Shown here in pieces: positions 15,579-23,702 of a stretch of 31,237 bases of DNA; within the stretch, counting starts at the first letter, position 1; each line of letters starts with the position of its first letter. Both the position numbers and the translations under genes were made by a program. Origin of the DNA: QHCE01 sp038260095 (lineage in GTDB: Bacteria; Actinomycetota; Actinomycetes; Mycobacteriales; QHCE01); contig JBBSOC010000019.1 of the NCBI GenBank assembly GCA_038260095.1, forward strand, positions 1-31,237, read 5' to 3'. The notes beneath the pieces were generated by a model that saw only the letters and a program-made list of their open reading frames with translations, did no database searches and was not told where the DNA came from.

Positions 15579-15611
15579 AAGGCCGCCTGAGAGTTTCCTC
15601 AGGCGGCCTTT
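15579..15611 (+). terminator. Rho-independent terminator after bS22
   Basis: A perfect 13-bp stem (AAGGCCGCCTGAG with CTCAGGCGGCCTT) has the 6-base loop AGTTTC, then a short T run. It lies 23 bases after the bS22 stop. Confidence 0.9.
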
Positions 15612-15711
15612 CAACGTGTCAGTGCTCGCCCCGCTTAAGTCGATCCTTGCACGGCGATACCTCCCTGCGGAGGGGAGTGTGCCTTAGCTGTGGCCAGTTG
15701 CGGCGGGAATC

Positions 15712-16830
15712 CTATTTAGTGGGTGGCGCGGGAGGCGCGGGGAAAACCTTACTGAGAAAATCAAGCGGAGTGCCGGGCGCCTCACTCGGTTGCACGCTGG
15801 GAGCTGGTGCAGGATTCTTCAGAAGGTTCGACGGTGGAACGACCGATGACGGGTTCAACGATGCCGTGGGTGAGGCGTTCGGTGACGGGCTCGGAGTGCT
15901 GGATGTAGTCGAGCTCGTAGCAGTGCTGTGCTGTGCAGGGGCGGCACTGTGAGCGTCATGCCTAGGAGACGTTCCCTGTTCGACTGCCCGCGCGGTTAAG
16001 CAAGTACCGGGTATTGAGCCAAGCTCGTCTGAGCCGTTCGTGCTAACCGGACCGTTGTTGCAGCTCAGTGCGGTGCGCAGCGCTGCCGAGCGCTGCTGAA
16101 CTTGGTTGAGCACCGTAAGCGATTCGGCGGCTCGGGTGCGCTTGTCGACCGAAAGCTTATCCATCCAGCCTTGGAGATCTTTGCGCTGATTTACTACAAA
16201 CTGGTCGATAGGATCTAGCGGGCTGGTAGAGCTGCGGCTCAATGCCTCGTCACCAAGATCGCGCATCGCACTGCGAGTATCGGCATCGGCGTCATCGAGC
16301 GTTGAATTGACCTGCGCTGCGCTAGCGATTCCTTCGGCTTCACCAAGGCGAGTGCGCGCAAACTGTAAATGCAGCTGGCCTCGGCTAATGTCGGAGCGAG
16401 CGAACGCTAGTTTAAGCGTTTCGCTATTGCGTTTGAAACTGTAAAGCGGGTCGCCAGGGCTCGCACTACCACTGGCCATGCTCACGCCGGACACCCCCAG
16501 CATCGCCGCGAGCGTTCCAGCTAGCAGCGCAAGGCGCCGGGGAACTCGCCGCTGACCGTCTTCCCGACGCCGTAGACCTTGGTAGTTCCTGCGCCAAGCG
16601 CTACGCGGCCGCGCGGTCTGGGGTTCAACGTTTTGCACAGCCGCTACGGCCATCAATCGAGTACGGCAGCGCGAGGCGAATTCGTCATCGGCGTGCACCG
16701 CGCTGCCTATGTAGTTGAGCTGCTGAGTGAGGGATAACAGCGGCGAGAGCTCGTTGTGGGTATTGGGCCGATCTGTTTCAAGTAAATCATTAAACCGCTG
16801 CGCGGCCTGTCGAGAAAAAGCACTAGACAT
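15712..16830 (-). CDS. DUF5667 membrane protein, probable regulator of the BldN-like sigma factor
   Basis: 372-residue protein. The N-terminal cytoplasmic part (1-95) includes RFNDLLETD, a motif seen in actinobacterial anti-sigma-like proteins. One membrane helix at about 99-119 precedes a DUF5667 domain marked by SPGDPLYSFKRNSETLKLAFA (124-144), a helical region to about 260, and a Ser/Thr/Pro-rich low-complexity tail, presumably outside the membrane. ATG 16830 is chosen because AAGGAGG lies 11 bases upstream; a GTG four codons earlier would overlap that site. It lies downstream of and in line with the sigma-factor gene, the usual layout for a cognate anti-sigma factor. Binding to the sigma factor is inferred. 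Confidence 0.75.
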   Translation of the reverse strand: MSSAFSRQAAQRFNDLLETDRPNTHNELSPLLSLTQQLNYIGSAVHADDEFASRCRTRLMAVAAVQNVEPQTARPRSAWRRNYQGLRRREDGQRRVPRRLALLAGTLAAMLGVSGVSMASGSASPGDPLYSFKRNSETLKLAFARSDISRGQLHLQFARTRLGEAEGIASAAQVNSTLDDADADTRSAMRDLGDEALSRSSTSPLDPIDQFVVNQRKDLQGWMDKLSVDKRTRAAESLTVLNQVQQRSAALRTALSCNNGPVSTNGSDELGSIPGTCLTARAVEQGTSPRHDAHSAAPAQHSTATSSTTSSTPSPSPNASPTASLNPSSVVPPSNLLKNPAPAPSVQPSEAPGTPLDFLSKVFPAPPAPPTK

Positions 16831-16841
16831 TACGGTGCACA

Positions 16842-16848
16842 CCTCCTT
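16842..16848 (-). promoter_or_regulatory. Ribosome-binding site deciding the DUF5667 start
   Basis: AAGGAGG on the minus strand ends 11 bases before ATG 16830. It overlaps the alternative upstream GTG at 16842, which is therefore unlikely to be used. Confidence 0.7.
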
Positions 16849-17047
16849 CTTTCGTCGATACGGCTCCCGCAGCTGATTGCGAGATTAGTCCGGCACGTTA
16901 GGCTGGCGAAGTCCTCGATGGGGGCGGGGGCGCTCGCTACCTGGTTTAACGGTGCAAAGTGCAATCTGGTTACGGGCACAGGGAGTAGAAATTTGGCACG
17001 GCAGATGAGGGAAGCACCACTGGCTGCAGTATCTACGGCTATTGGCG

Positions 17048-18043
17048 TCACTGCATAAATCCTTCAGGCAGTAAACGCGCCAGCGTCCGTACAGCGCGAT
17101 ACTGAAGTGCTTTGATCGCGCCGTCGTTTTTCCCCATGGCTTGCGCGGTCTCGCTGACCGATAGGCCGTCAAGAAAACGCAACACTATGCATTCCCGCTG
17201 CTCCTCACCGAGCTGAGTGACGGCTTCTAGCAACGTCTGATTAGTCAAGCGGTCGATGACTTGCGCCTCGGGCTGACCATTCGCGCTCTGGTCAATGTGG
17301 TCTTCGGCGATCAGCTCATCTGTGGCGAGCTCGAGTCGGTTGCGGCCAGACTTGTAGTGGTCGGCGATGAGGTTACGGGCGATCGTTACCAGCCACGCGC
17401 CTAGATCGCGCCCCTGCCAGGTGACGCTGCTGATTCGCCGCAGCGCTCGCAGAAATGTTTCGCTGGTGAGGTCCTCGGCGAGCGTTTTGCTACCTACCCG
17501 GAAAAAGATGTATCGATACACCGTGTCCAGGTAGCAGTCGTAAATCTCTCCGAAGGCTTCAGCGTCGCCCTGCTGTGCGCGCTGAACGACGTCCCAGATC
17601 TCGCCGCGCAGGTGCGAGGCACTGTCCGAGGCGCCATGTGCAGCACCGTCGTTAAAGGCGTCCTCATTGGGAGAGCCGCCATCGGGGACGTCGGTATTGG
17701 GCTGGCGGTCAGTGGGTTCACCATCGGGCCCAGGGCCGATCCGGTGTCGACCGGGCTCGGACGGCCCAGGTGCGCCACCACCAGTTGGACTGACGCTTGG
17801 AGGCTGAAACGGCAGAGGTGCTGTGGTGCGTCGATTACCGACTCGGCTGGCTTGTCCGGGTACCCGAAGTGCTGTGGTTGGGGTGGTTTGTGTGGCTGAC
17901 CAGATCGCTTCGCGTAGTGCCGCTAGCCCTCGTGCTAGCTGCTGGGAGAACGCTGCTGAAAGCGCTGACGGTCCTGTTTCCAGACATGCGGCACCCGTGA
18001 CCTGGGCGCATACACCAAACGGCGCTATGCGGTAATAGGGCAC
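17048..18043 (-). CDS. BldN-like ECF sigma factor with long N-terminal extension
   Basis: 331-residue sigma factor. Region 2 (about 148-230) contains AEAFGEIYDCYLDTVYRYIF, LTSETFLRALRRIS and GAWLVTIARNLIADHYKS; region 4 (about 268-325) has ECIVLRFLDGLSVSETAQAM and GAIKALQYRAVRTLARLLPE. These match Streptomyces BldN closely, including the C-terminal LARLLPE. Like BldN it has an N-terminal extension, here about 147 residues instead of about 86: a short conserved-looking start, then a Pro/Gly/Asp-rich linker. BldN is made as a proprotein, so processing is possible. GTG 18043 has GGAGG at 7 bases, favouring it over the TTG at 18088. The DUF5667 gene follows. In Streptomyces bldN also lies near the hem genes. 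Confidence 0.88.
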   Translation of the reverse strand: MPYYRIAPFGVCAQVTGAACLETGPSALSAAFSQQLARGLAALREAIWSATQTTPTTALRVPGQASRVGNRRTTAPLPFQPPSVSPTGGGAPGPSEPGRHRIGPGPDGEPTDRQPNTDVPDGGSPNEDAFNDGAAHGASDSASHLRGEIWDVVQRAQQGDAEAFGEIYDCYLDTVYRYIFFRVGSKTLAEDLTSETFLRALRRISSVTWQGRDLGAWLVTIARNLIADHYKSGRNRLELATDELIAEDHIDQSANGQPEAQVIDRLTNQTLLEAVTQLGEEQRECIVLRFLDGLSVSETAQAMGKNDGAIKALQYRAVRTLARLLPEGFMQ

Positions 18044-18050
18044 GCCAATG

Positions 18051-18055
18051 CCTCC
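18051..18055 (-). promoter_or_regulatory. Ribosome-binding site deciding the sigma-factor start
   Basis: GGAGG on the minus strand, 7 bases before GTG 18043. The longer frame to TTG 18088 has no such site. The remaining 18056-18336 region up to the glutaredoxin gene holds no gene I can support; it should contain the divergent promoters. Confidence 0.65.
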
Positions 18056-18336
18056 ACGGTGGCGGCACTCCCCGCGACGAACGTTCAACTGGGTATACCC
18101 AGAAGTACTTCATGCGGCAGCGCCACAGCTGCTTGTTTCTAAGGAACGCCTGAGAATAACCCTTGCGATCATACGTGCTTGACGTCACAGCGCTAGACAT
18201 GAACGGGGTTTACTTTGGTTGTTTTGGCTCTGGATAGCGAAATTCCTCGCTGAGCAGCGGAAACTAGTGACCAGCGCTACGTCAAATTCCACCCCCGCCC
18301 GGAAGCGGCGGGTGGGGAGAGCCTTTAGTTGGAGGC

Positions 18337-18591
18337 ATGAGCGAAAGTGGGGCGCCGGGGATTCTCATGTTACTCACTCGGAAGGAGTGCCACTTATGTG
18401 AGCAAGCTCGGCAGGCAATGCAACGAGTTAGTCGGACTGTCGGAGTCCCGTGGTGTGAGCGCGATGTAGATACTGACGCTGAATTTAGTTACGAGTATGG
18501 CGACCGAGTGCCCGTGGTGTTACTTCGCGGAATAGAACATAGTTTTTGGCGGGTAGACGAAGCTCGTCTAATCGCGGACTTGGGTGGCTAG
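18337..18591 (+). CDS. Glutaredoxin-like thiol protein
   Basis: 84-residue thioredoxin-fold protein of the glutaredoxin-related (DUF836-type) family. It has the redox motif Cys18-His-Leu-Cys21 in LLTRKECHLCEQAR, the middle strand WCERDVDTDAEF, and the cis-proline segment RVPVVLLRG. ATG 18337 follows TTGGAGG. Mycobacteria carry a similar small protein just before hemA, and the glutamyl-tRNA reductase it precedes has a catalytic thiol, so a redox link is conceivable but unproven. The HAD phosphatase gene begins 21 bases later. Confidence 0.85.
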   Translation: MSESGAPGILMLLTRKECHLCEQARQAMQRVSRTVGVPWCERDVDTDAEFSYEYGDRVPVVLLRGIEHSFWRVDEARLIADLGG

Positions 18592-18612
18592 CGCTACTAA
18601 GATAGGACCCAT

Positions 18613-19347
18613 ATGGCCACGCACCTGATTTGGGATTGGAACGGCACGCTGCTCAACGATGCCGACGCAGTGCTAGAAGCTACGAACGACGCGTTGGCGC
18701 AGCTCCACCTCGGCACTACTGGCGCTGCCTTCGGCTCGGAAGAGGCGCAGATTGCGCCGGTATTCGGTCCCTTGACCGTGACCGAATACCGCGCCGCTTT
18801 CACAAGGCCGCTGCAGCGCTTCTATGCCAATATCTTCGGTAGGGAAATCGCTGAGGGCGAGTTCGTCCAGCTTGAGCAGCTGTTCCACGCCGCCTATCTC
18901 AAACGCTGCGCGCGCAGCGTTCTGAACCAGGGTGCGCGAGACGTGCTGGGGAGCTGGCGACAGGCAGGCTGCACTCAGTCGCTGCTCTCGCTATGGGGGC
19001 ACGACGAGCTGCTGACTTTGCTGGCCCAGCTGGAACTCACGGACTTCTTCATCCGCATTGATGGTCGGCGCGGCCTAAACATTGATTGCAAAGCCGTGCC
19101 ACTGCTACAGCATTTAGCTGCGTTGGCCGCTCAAACCATCGAGGTTGAGCAGGTGGTGCTTATAGGTGATGCGCTCGATGACGCCGCTGCGGCAACAGCG
19201 GCAGGTGTGCGATGTGTGCTCTTTGCTGGCGGAGCGCATGAGGTTGCCGAGCTTACCGCAACCGGCCTACCCGTTGCCCACACTCTGGCTGAGGCCGTGA
19301 AAATCGCTACTGAACCAACCATGGTGCCTGTGTCGCAGCCGACATAG
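18613..19347 (+). CDS. HAD-superfamily phosphatase (phosphoglycolate phosphatase-like)
   Basis: 244-residue haloacid dehalogenase-type hydrolase. Motif I is LIWDWNGTLL, with nucleophile Asp8 and Gly-Thr; Trp-Asn replaces the more usual Phe-Asp of Gph. A helical cap (about 20-95) follows. Motif II is near QSLLSLWG, and motif IV is VVLIGDALDDAAAA with the acidic pair. VRCVLFAGG follows as in Gph-like enzymes. The substrate cannot be deduced. It probably shares a transcript with the glutaredoxin-like gene. ATG 18613 has TAGGAC upstream. Confidence 0.82.
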   Translation: MATHLIWDWNGTLLNDADAVLEATNDALAQLHLGTTGAAFGSEEAQIAPVFGPLTVTEYRAAFTRPLQRFYANIFGREIAEGEFVQLEQLFHAAYLKRCARSVLNQGARDVLGSWRQAGCTQSLLSLWGHDELLTLLAQLELTDFFIRIDGRRGLNIDCKAVPLLQHLAALAAQTIEVEQVVLIGDALDDAAAATAAGVRCVLFAGGAHEVAELTATGLPVAHTLAEAVKIATEPTMVPVSQPT

Positions 19348-19387
19348 CTGCGAGGTAATTGTGGAGCACGCCTCTTCTGCCTGCCAC

Positions 19388-19416
19388 TTTGTGTATCGCT
19401 GTACAAACGACTACTG
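19388..19416 (+). promoter_or_regulatory. Candidate hemA promoter with embedded inverted repeat
   Basis: TTGTGT (19388-19393) and TACTGT (19411-19416) are separated by exactly 17 bases. The short inverted repeat TTTGT (19387-19391) and ACAAA (19402-19406) covers the -35 and spacer and could be an operator. In Streptomyces the redox repressor Rex acts on this locus, but the match to a Rex site is poor. No rex gene lies here. Confidence 0.45.
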
Positions 19417-19460
19417 TTCTACACACCTCACCCGCCAGATATCGGATGTAATAGAGCACG

Positions 19461-19547
19461 ATGAGAACGCCCATGACCGAGTTGCTTGAACCTGGAGCCG
19501 TCTGCGGCGAAACGAACCATCGACTACCTGGGGCGGTAGGCCGGTGA
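19461..19547 (+). CDS. Possible 28-codon leader ORF coupled to hemA
   Basis: An ATG at 19461 opens a 28-codon frame (MRTPMTELLEPG at its start, PGAVGR at its end) whose TGA overlaps the hemA GTG as GTGA. It lies downstream of the candidate promoter, so it would be in the hemA leader. It has no good ribosome-binding site and no recognisable family. It may be a translational-coupling leader or simply chance. Confidence 0.35.
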   Translation: MRTPMTELLEPGAVCGETNHRLPGAVGR

Positions 19548-20869
19548 AGCTATTAGTGGTGGGCCTGAATTATCGGAGTGCCACACCGGAGCTGCTTGCG
19601 CGAGCTGCCGCGGGTACTACTGACACCGCAGCTGTGCTAGATGAGCTACTGGGCAGCTTTGACATCGCTGAGGCGATGGTGGTCTCCACCTGCAATCGGG
19701 TCGAGATATACACCGCTGTTCGCGGCTTCCACGGCGCGCTTAACGACGTGGGCACCGTGTTGGCCAGACAGTGTGGAGTCCCGCTCACCCAGCTCGCACC
19801 TGGTCTTTACGCTCACTATGCCGATGAGGCGGTACGCCAGCTGTTCAAGGTGGCAAGCGGGCTCGATTCATTGGTACAGGGTGAACGTCAGGTGCTGGGA
19901 CAGCTTCGAGCTGCCTACATCACAGCAACCAAACACGGTGCCGTGGGCAGCGTGCTGCACGAGGTGACGCAGCAGGCGCTCCGAGTAGGTAAACGAATAC
20001 ATACCGAGGTCATGAGCAGCGAACCTCAACCCTCTATGGCTGAGACCGCGTTAAATCTGGGCGAGTCGCATATCGAGTCGCTGATTGGTGCTAGCGCGCG
20101 TGTGGTGGGTGCCGGCGACATGGGTACAGCCGCCGCCGTAGCCCTGCGCGGTCGTGGCGTCGATGAGTTACGGATTCTGAGTCGTAGTCGCGAAAGCGCG
20201 GCCCGGTTGGCGGCCGCGTTGAGCGCATCACACGGCACTGTCGACGAGCTGGATCAGGCACTGCTTGGGGTGGACGTGGTTGCTAGTGCCACTAGCTCGC
20301 CGCAGTATGTGCTCACTCCAGAGCTGACCGCCGCGCGCTTGGCGCAGCAGCGTCGACTACTGATCATTGACTTAGCAATGCCCAAGGATGTGGCACCCTC
20401 GCTCGCAAAAATACCTGGTGTGCGCGTGATCGACCTTCCCGGCATGGCGCGGGCAGTTACGGCTACGCCAGAGGCAACCCTAAGTTCCGCTTGGCGGATT
20501 CTCAGCGAGGAGCTGGCTGCTTTCGCCGCCGCGGACCGCGCAACCAGCGTCACTCCGATCATCGTGGCACTGCGGGGACGAGCCGAAGACTTGATGGCCC
20601 GGGAGCTCGCATGGTTGTCGGCGAGACAGCCTCAGCTGGAGGTGGCACAGCAAGCCGACGTGGCGCGCGCGATGCGGCGGCTGACCAAAAGCCTGCTGCA
20701 CGATCCCACAGTGCGAGTCAAACAGCTCACTGCGGCCGGTGGGTCTTACTACGCCGATGCGCTACGTGAGCTCTTCGATTTGGACGTGCCGACCGAAACG
20801 GCGGCTGGAGCTATAGCCTCGGCAGTGGGATTAGCCGAATTTGGCCGTTGCGCTGAGGTGACTCGATGA
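19544..20869 (+). CDS. hemA: Glutamyl-tRNA reductase
   Basis: 441-residue HemA, which reduces Glu-tRNA(Glu) to glutamate-1-semialdehyde with NADPH, the first committed step of C5 heme synthesis. The N terminus LVVGLNYRSATPELL and the catalytic Cys50 in VVSTCNRVEIY are clear. GERQVLGQLRAAY follows. The NADPH domain has VVGAGDMGTAAAVAL with LRILSRSRESAARLA, and the C-terminal helical dimerisation domain includes MRRLTKSLLHDPTVRVK. GTG 19544 is preceded by a GGGGCGG stretch. The stop overlaps hemC (ATGA). HemL, its partner, is encoded near the end of the same segment. Confidence 0.97.
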   Translation: MKLLVVGLNYRSATPELLARAAAGTTDTAAVLDELLGSFDIAEAMVVSTCNRVEIYTAVRGFHGALNDVGTVLARQCGVPLTQLAPGLYAHYADEAVRQLFKVASGLDSLVQGERQVLGQLRAAYITATKHGAVGSVLHEVTQQALRVGKRIHTEVMSSEPQPSMAETALNLGESHIESLIGASARVVGAGDMGTAAAVALRGRGVDELRILSRSRESAARLAAALSASHGTVDELDQALLGVDVVASATSSPQYVLTPELTAARLAQQRRLLIIDLAMPKDVAPSLAKIPGVRVIDLPGMARAVTATPEATLSSAWRILSEELAAFAAADRATSVTPIIVALRGRAEDLMARELAWLSARQPQLEVAQQADVARAMRRLTKSLLHDPTVRVKQLTAAGGSYYADALRELFDLDVPTETAAGAIASAVGLAEFGRCAEVTR

Positions 20870-21885
20870 CCTTTACCCACCATTCCGGACAGCACACACT
20901 CCGCTTGGGTACCCGCGCAAGCGCGCTCGCTTTGCAGCAGGCGCAGCTGGTGGCTAGCCAACTAGAGCACCGTTGCGATGTCGGCGTCGAACTAGTCCGC
21001 GTGACCACGACCGGAGATCGTTCTAGCGCACCAATAGCGCAGCTGGGTGAGGTTGGCGTATTTACCACGGCTTTACGTGAGGCTTTGCTGGCTGACGAGA
21101 TCGACTTCGCTGTGCACTCCTACAAGGATTTACCGACCGACCGTGACCTTCAGCCCGATTCGCCGCTAGCTGGCCTGACAATTGCGGCGGTCCCCCCTCG
21201 GGAAGTGGCACACGATGTATTGGTCAGCGCGAACGGGCTGCGTTTAGGGCAGCTGCCAAGCGGAGCTCGAATCGGAACTGGTGCGCCGCGCCGTGTGGCG
21301 CAGTTGCGTGCGGTGCGGCCCGATCTGCGCTACGAGCCGCTTCGCGGCAACGTCGATACTCGACTGGCCAAAGTGTTCAACGGCGATCTGGACGCCGTAG
21401 TGTTAGCGGCCGCGGCGCTTGCGCGGCTCGGGCGGATGGACGTAGTCAGTGAACATCTGTCCACTCAGATAATGGTTCCAGCACCCGCCCAGGGCGCGCT
21501 TGCGATTGAGTGCCGGGCTACCAATACTTCGCTGGTCCAGCTATTGTCTACCGTAGATGATCCGCTGACCCGAGCTACCGTCGCCGCGGAACGGGAAGTC
21601 TTGGTGCGGCTGGAAGCTGGGTGTCAGGCCCCGCTAGGTGCATACGGATTCCTAGATTCCACCGACGAGGGCGGACCTATGGATCTGGCCTCGCAGCAAT
21701 TTCAGCTTCACGCAGCCGTTATATCGATCGATGGCACTCATGTGCTACGTCGAGCGACGTATGTGCCATACCACGAACTAGTCACCAACGCCGTCGCAGT
21801 TGGGGGAGCACTTGCCGCTGACCTGCTCGCCGCCGGTGCCGCAACATTGATAGGGGCTGCAACATTAATAAAGGAAACACTATGA
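20866..21885 (+). CDS. hemC: Hydroxymethylbilane synthase (porphobilinogen deaminase)
   Basis: 339-residue HemC, which joins four porphobilinogens. Visible are LRLGTRASALALQQA, VRVTTTGDRS, the catalytic aspartate region AVHSYKDLPT, RIGTGAPRRVAQLRAVRPDL, RGNVDTRLAK, VPAPAQGALAIECR, and the dipyrromethane-carrying Cys253 in EAGCQAPLGAY. It overlaps both neighbours by ATGA, so hemA, hemC and hemD are translationally coupled. Confidence 0.97.
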   Translation: MTFTHHSGQHTLRLGTRASALALQQAQLVASQLEHRCDVGVELVRVTTTGDRSSAPIAQLGEVGVFTTALREALLADEIDFAVHSYKDLPTDRDLQPDSPLAGLTIAAVPPREVAHDVLVSANGLRLGQLPSGARIGTGAPRRVAQLRAVRPDLRYEPLRGNVDTRLAKVFNGDLDAVVLAAAALARLGRMDVVSEHLSTQIMVPAPAQGALAIECRATNTSLVQLLSTVDDPLTRATVAAEREVLVRLEAGCQAPLGAYGFLDSTDEGGPMDLASQQFQLHAAVISIDGTHVLRRATYVPYHELVTNAVAVGGALAADLLAAGAATLIGAATLIKETL

Positions 21886-23459
21886 GTTCACGTGCCACCG
21901 GTGTTGTCACCTTTGCCAGCGCTGGACCAGGCGACCCGGGCTTGCTGACACGTAGAGCACTCGAGGCTCTCGCCCAAGCCGAACACGTGATCTACGATGC
22001 CAGCACGCCGGAAGGTTTGTTGGCCGCGGTCTTTTCCGCGGCACCGGAGGAGGTGCCGGCCAGAGCTACCGAGGGTAATCCCGGCGACACAGCTCAGGCC
22101 GTCATCACCGCCGCGCGCGGCGACAGCCGTGTGGTACGTGTCATCCACGGTGACGCACTGTCGATTCCGGGAGTACTCAGTGAAGTAGAGTCTGTCGCGC
22201 GAGCAGGCGTTTCGTTTGAAGTTCTACCGGGCGTCTCACACATTGATGGCGTTGCAAGCTATGCGGGCACACCACTGGGCGCGGTACGTACTCTGGTGGA
22301 TGCCAGCGACGTGTCGGCTCTGGATTTTAAAGCTGTTGCCGGCGCGATCGGCAGTGTGGCCATCACGGTGGACGCGCTTGACTTAGCGGCAATACAAGCT
22401 GGCTTGCTAGATGCTGGGTTACCCGAAACGGCACCCCTAACTCTCACGGGGGAGGCCACGACCGAAATTCAGTTCACCGCACAATCCACTCTGCGCGGCG
22501 TCACTGACGCCGCTGTGGGGCTGGTGGGACGGCTGGTAATCACGATCGGTCAAGCAGTGGAGCAACGCAAACAACTGGGGTGGTGGGAATCTCGCGCCTT
22601 GTACGGGTGGAAGGTGCTCGTACCGCGAACAAAGGAGCAGGCGGGAGCGATGAGTGCTCGCCTCCGTGTCTGGGGCGCTATCCCATGCGAAGTTCCCACG
22701 ATTGCGGTAGAACCACCCCGCACACCCGCGCAGATGGAGCGCGCGGTCAAAGGACTAGTCGACGGCCGCTATGCGTGGACGGTCTTCACTTCGGCAAATG
22801 CGGTGAAGGCCATCTGGGAGAAGTTTGCTGAACACGGGCTCGACGCTCGGCACTTTGGTGGAGTGCGAATTGCCTGCATTGGTGAGGCTACAGCCGCGGC
22901 GGTACGGGCAATCGGCATCGAGCCCGAGCTTCTACCTAGCGGTGAACAGTCCTCAGCGGGCTTGCTGGAGGACTTTCCGCCGTTTGACCGGGTGCTTGAC
23001 CCAATTGATCGAGTACTGTTGCCGCGGGCCGATATTGCCACGGAGACGCTTGCCGCAGGTTTGGTGGAGCGCGGCTGGGAAATTGATGACGTAACCGCTT
23101 ACCGCACTGTGCGAGCATCCCCGCCTGCCGCGGAGATCCGCGACGCCATCAAGTCCGGTGGTTTCGATGCGGTGCTATTTACCTCATCATCTACGGTGCG
23201 CAACTTGGTGGGCATCGCCGGTAAGCCTCACGCTCGCACAGTCATCGCCTGCATTGGACCCAAAACGGCCGAGACCGCGCAAGAGGTAGGTCTACGGGTG
23301 GATGTGCAACCAGAGATGGCCGACGTGGAGTCCCTAGTGGAAGCAATGGCTCAGTACGCGGTGGAGCTTCGGGAGAAGATGGCGGCTGCGCCGATCAGAC
23401 CGCGCCGGGGTGCCAAAATTCAAGGTCCTACCGCCGGCCGGCTGGGCATTCGGACTTAG
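21882..23459 (+). CDS. hemD: Uroporphyrinogen-III synthase fused to degenerate SUMT-like domain
   Basis: 525 residues in two parts. Residues 1-240 have the fold of uroporphyrinogen-III methyltransferase (SAGPGDPGLLTRRALEAL, VLPGVSHIDGVASYAGTPL), but the SAM-binding GGDP loop reads HGDA and the following Arg-Gly-Gly motif is lost, so methyl transfer is doubtful. Residues 250-500 are uroporphyrinogen-III synthase (GWKVLVPRTKEQAGAMSARL, YAWTVFTSANAVKAI, VRIACIGEATAAAVRAIGIE, FDAVLFTSSSTVRNLVG, VIACIGPKTAETAQEVGL), which cyclises hydroxymethylbilane. Similar fusions with a decayed first half occur in mycobacteria. A Lys/Arg-rich tail ends the protein. Confidence 0.93.
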   Translation: MSSRATGVVTFASAGPGDPGLLTRRALEALAQAEHVIYDASTPEGLLAAVFSAAPEEVPARATEGNPGDTAQAVITAARGDSRVVRVIHGDALSIPGVLSEVESVARAGVSFEVLPGVSHIDGVASYAGTPLGAVRTLVDASDVSALDFKAVAGAIGSVAITVDALDLAAIQAGLLDAGLPETAPLTLTGEATTEIQFTAQSTLRGVTDAAVGLVGRLVITIGQAVEQRKQLGWWESRALYGWKVLVPRTKEQAGAMSARLRVWGAIPCEVPTIAVEPPRTPAQMERAVKGLVDGRYAWTVFTSANAVKAIWEKFAEHGLDARHFGGVRIACIGEATAAAVRAIGIEPELLPSGEQSSAGLLEDFPPFDRVLDPIDRVLLPRADIATETLAAGLVERGWEIDDVTAYRTVRASPPAAEIRDAIKSGGFDAVLFTSSSTVRNLVGIAGKPHARTVIACIGPKTAETAQEVGLRVDVQPEMADVESLVEAMAQYAVELREKMAAAPIRPRRGAKIQGPTAGRLGIRT

Positions 23460-23499
23460 CGGCTCGCCAAAAAGTCCCTGCCTGCGTTCTCGTCGCCTT

Positions 23500-23515
23500 G
23501 CCTACCTTCGTAGGC
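23500..23515 (+). terminator. Candidate hairpin terminator after hemD
   Basis: A 6-bp stem GCCTAC/GTAGGC with loop CTTC, extendable by two G-T pairs, 41 bases after the hemD stop. It lies in the 243-bp gap before the Uma2 gene, where I see no other feature. It would separate hemD from the genes downstream. Confidence 0.45.
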
Positions 23516-23702
23516 GGCGGCTCCTGCGGCCTTGGCAGATGACTTCTTGGCGGAGCCTCTAAGTTGTGTTCGCCATCTTTCCTTTCCACATTGCCGCTTT
23601 TTATGCACATAACGGAGTTGGCGGGGAGTATGGGCGATCATCTTGGAATGCTGTGACGCGCAGGCCATACTGTAAGCGCACCTGGTCGTAGGGAGGTCGA
23701 GC

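Noticed and set aside
15647..15952. Plus-strand 101-codon Gly-rich frame
   Set aside because: It is the complement of the Ser/Pro/Thr-rich tail of the DUF5667 gene, with no ribosome-binding site or family match.
18285..18325. CCCGCC/GGCGGG hairpin upstream of the glutaredoxin gene as a riboswitch
   Set aside because: Only six clean pairs form and no known riboswitch core is visible; the G+C-rich context makes such stems common.
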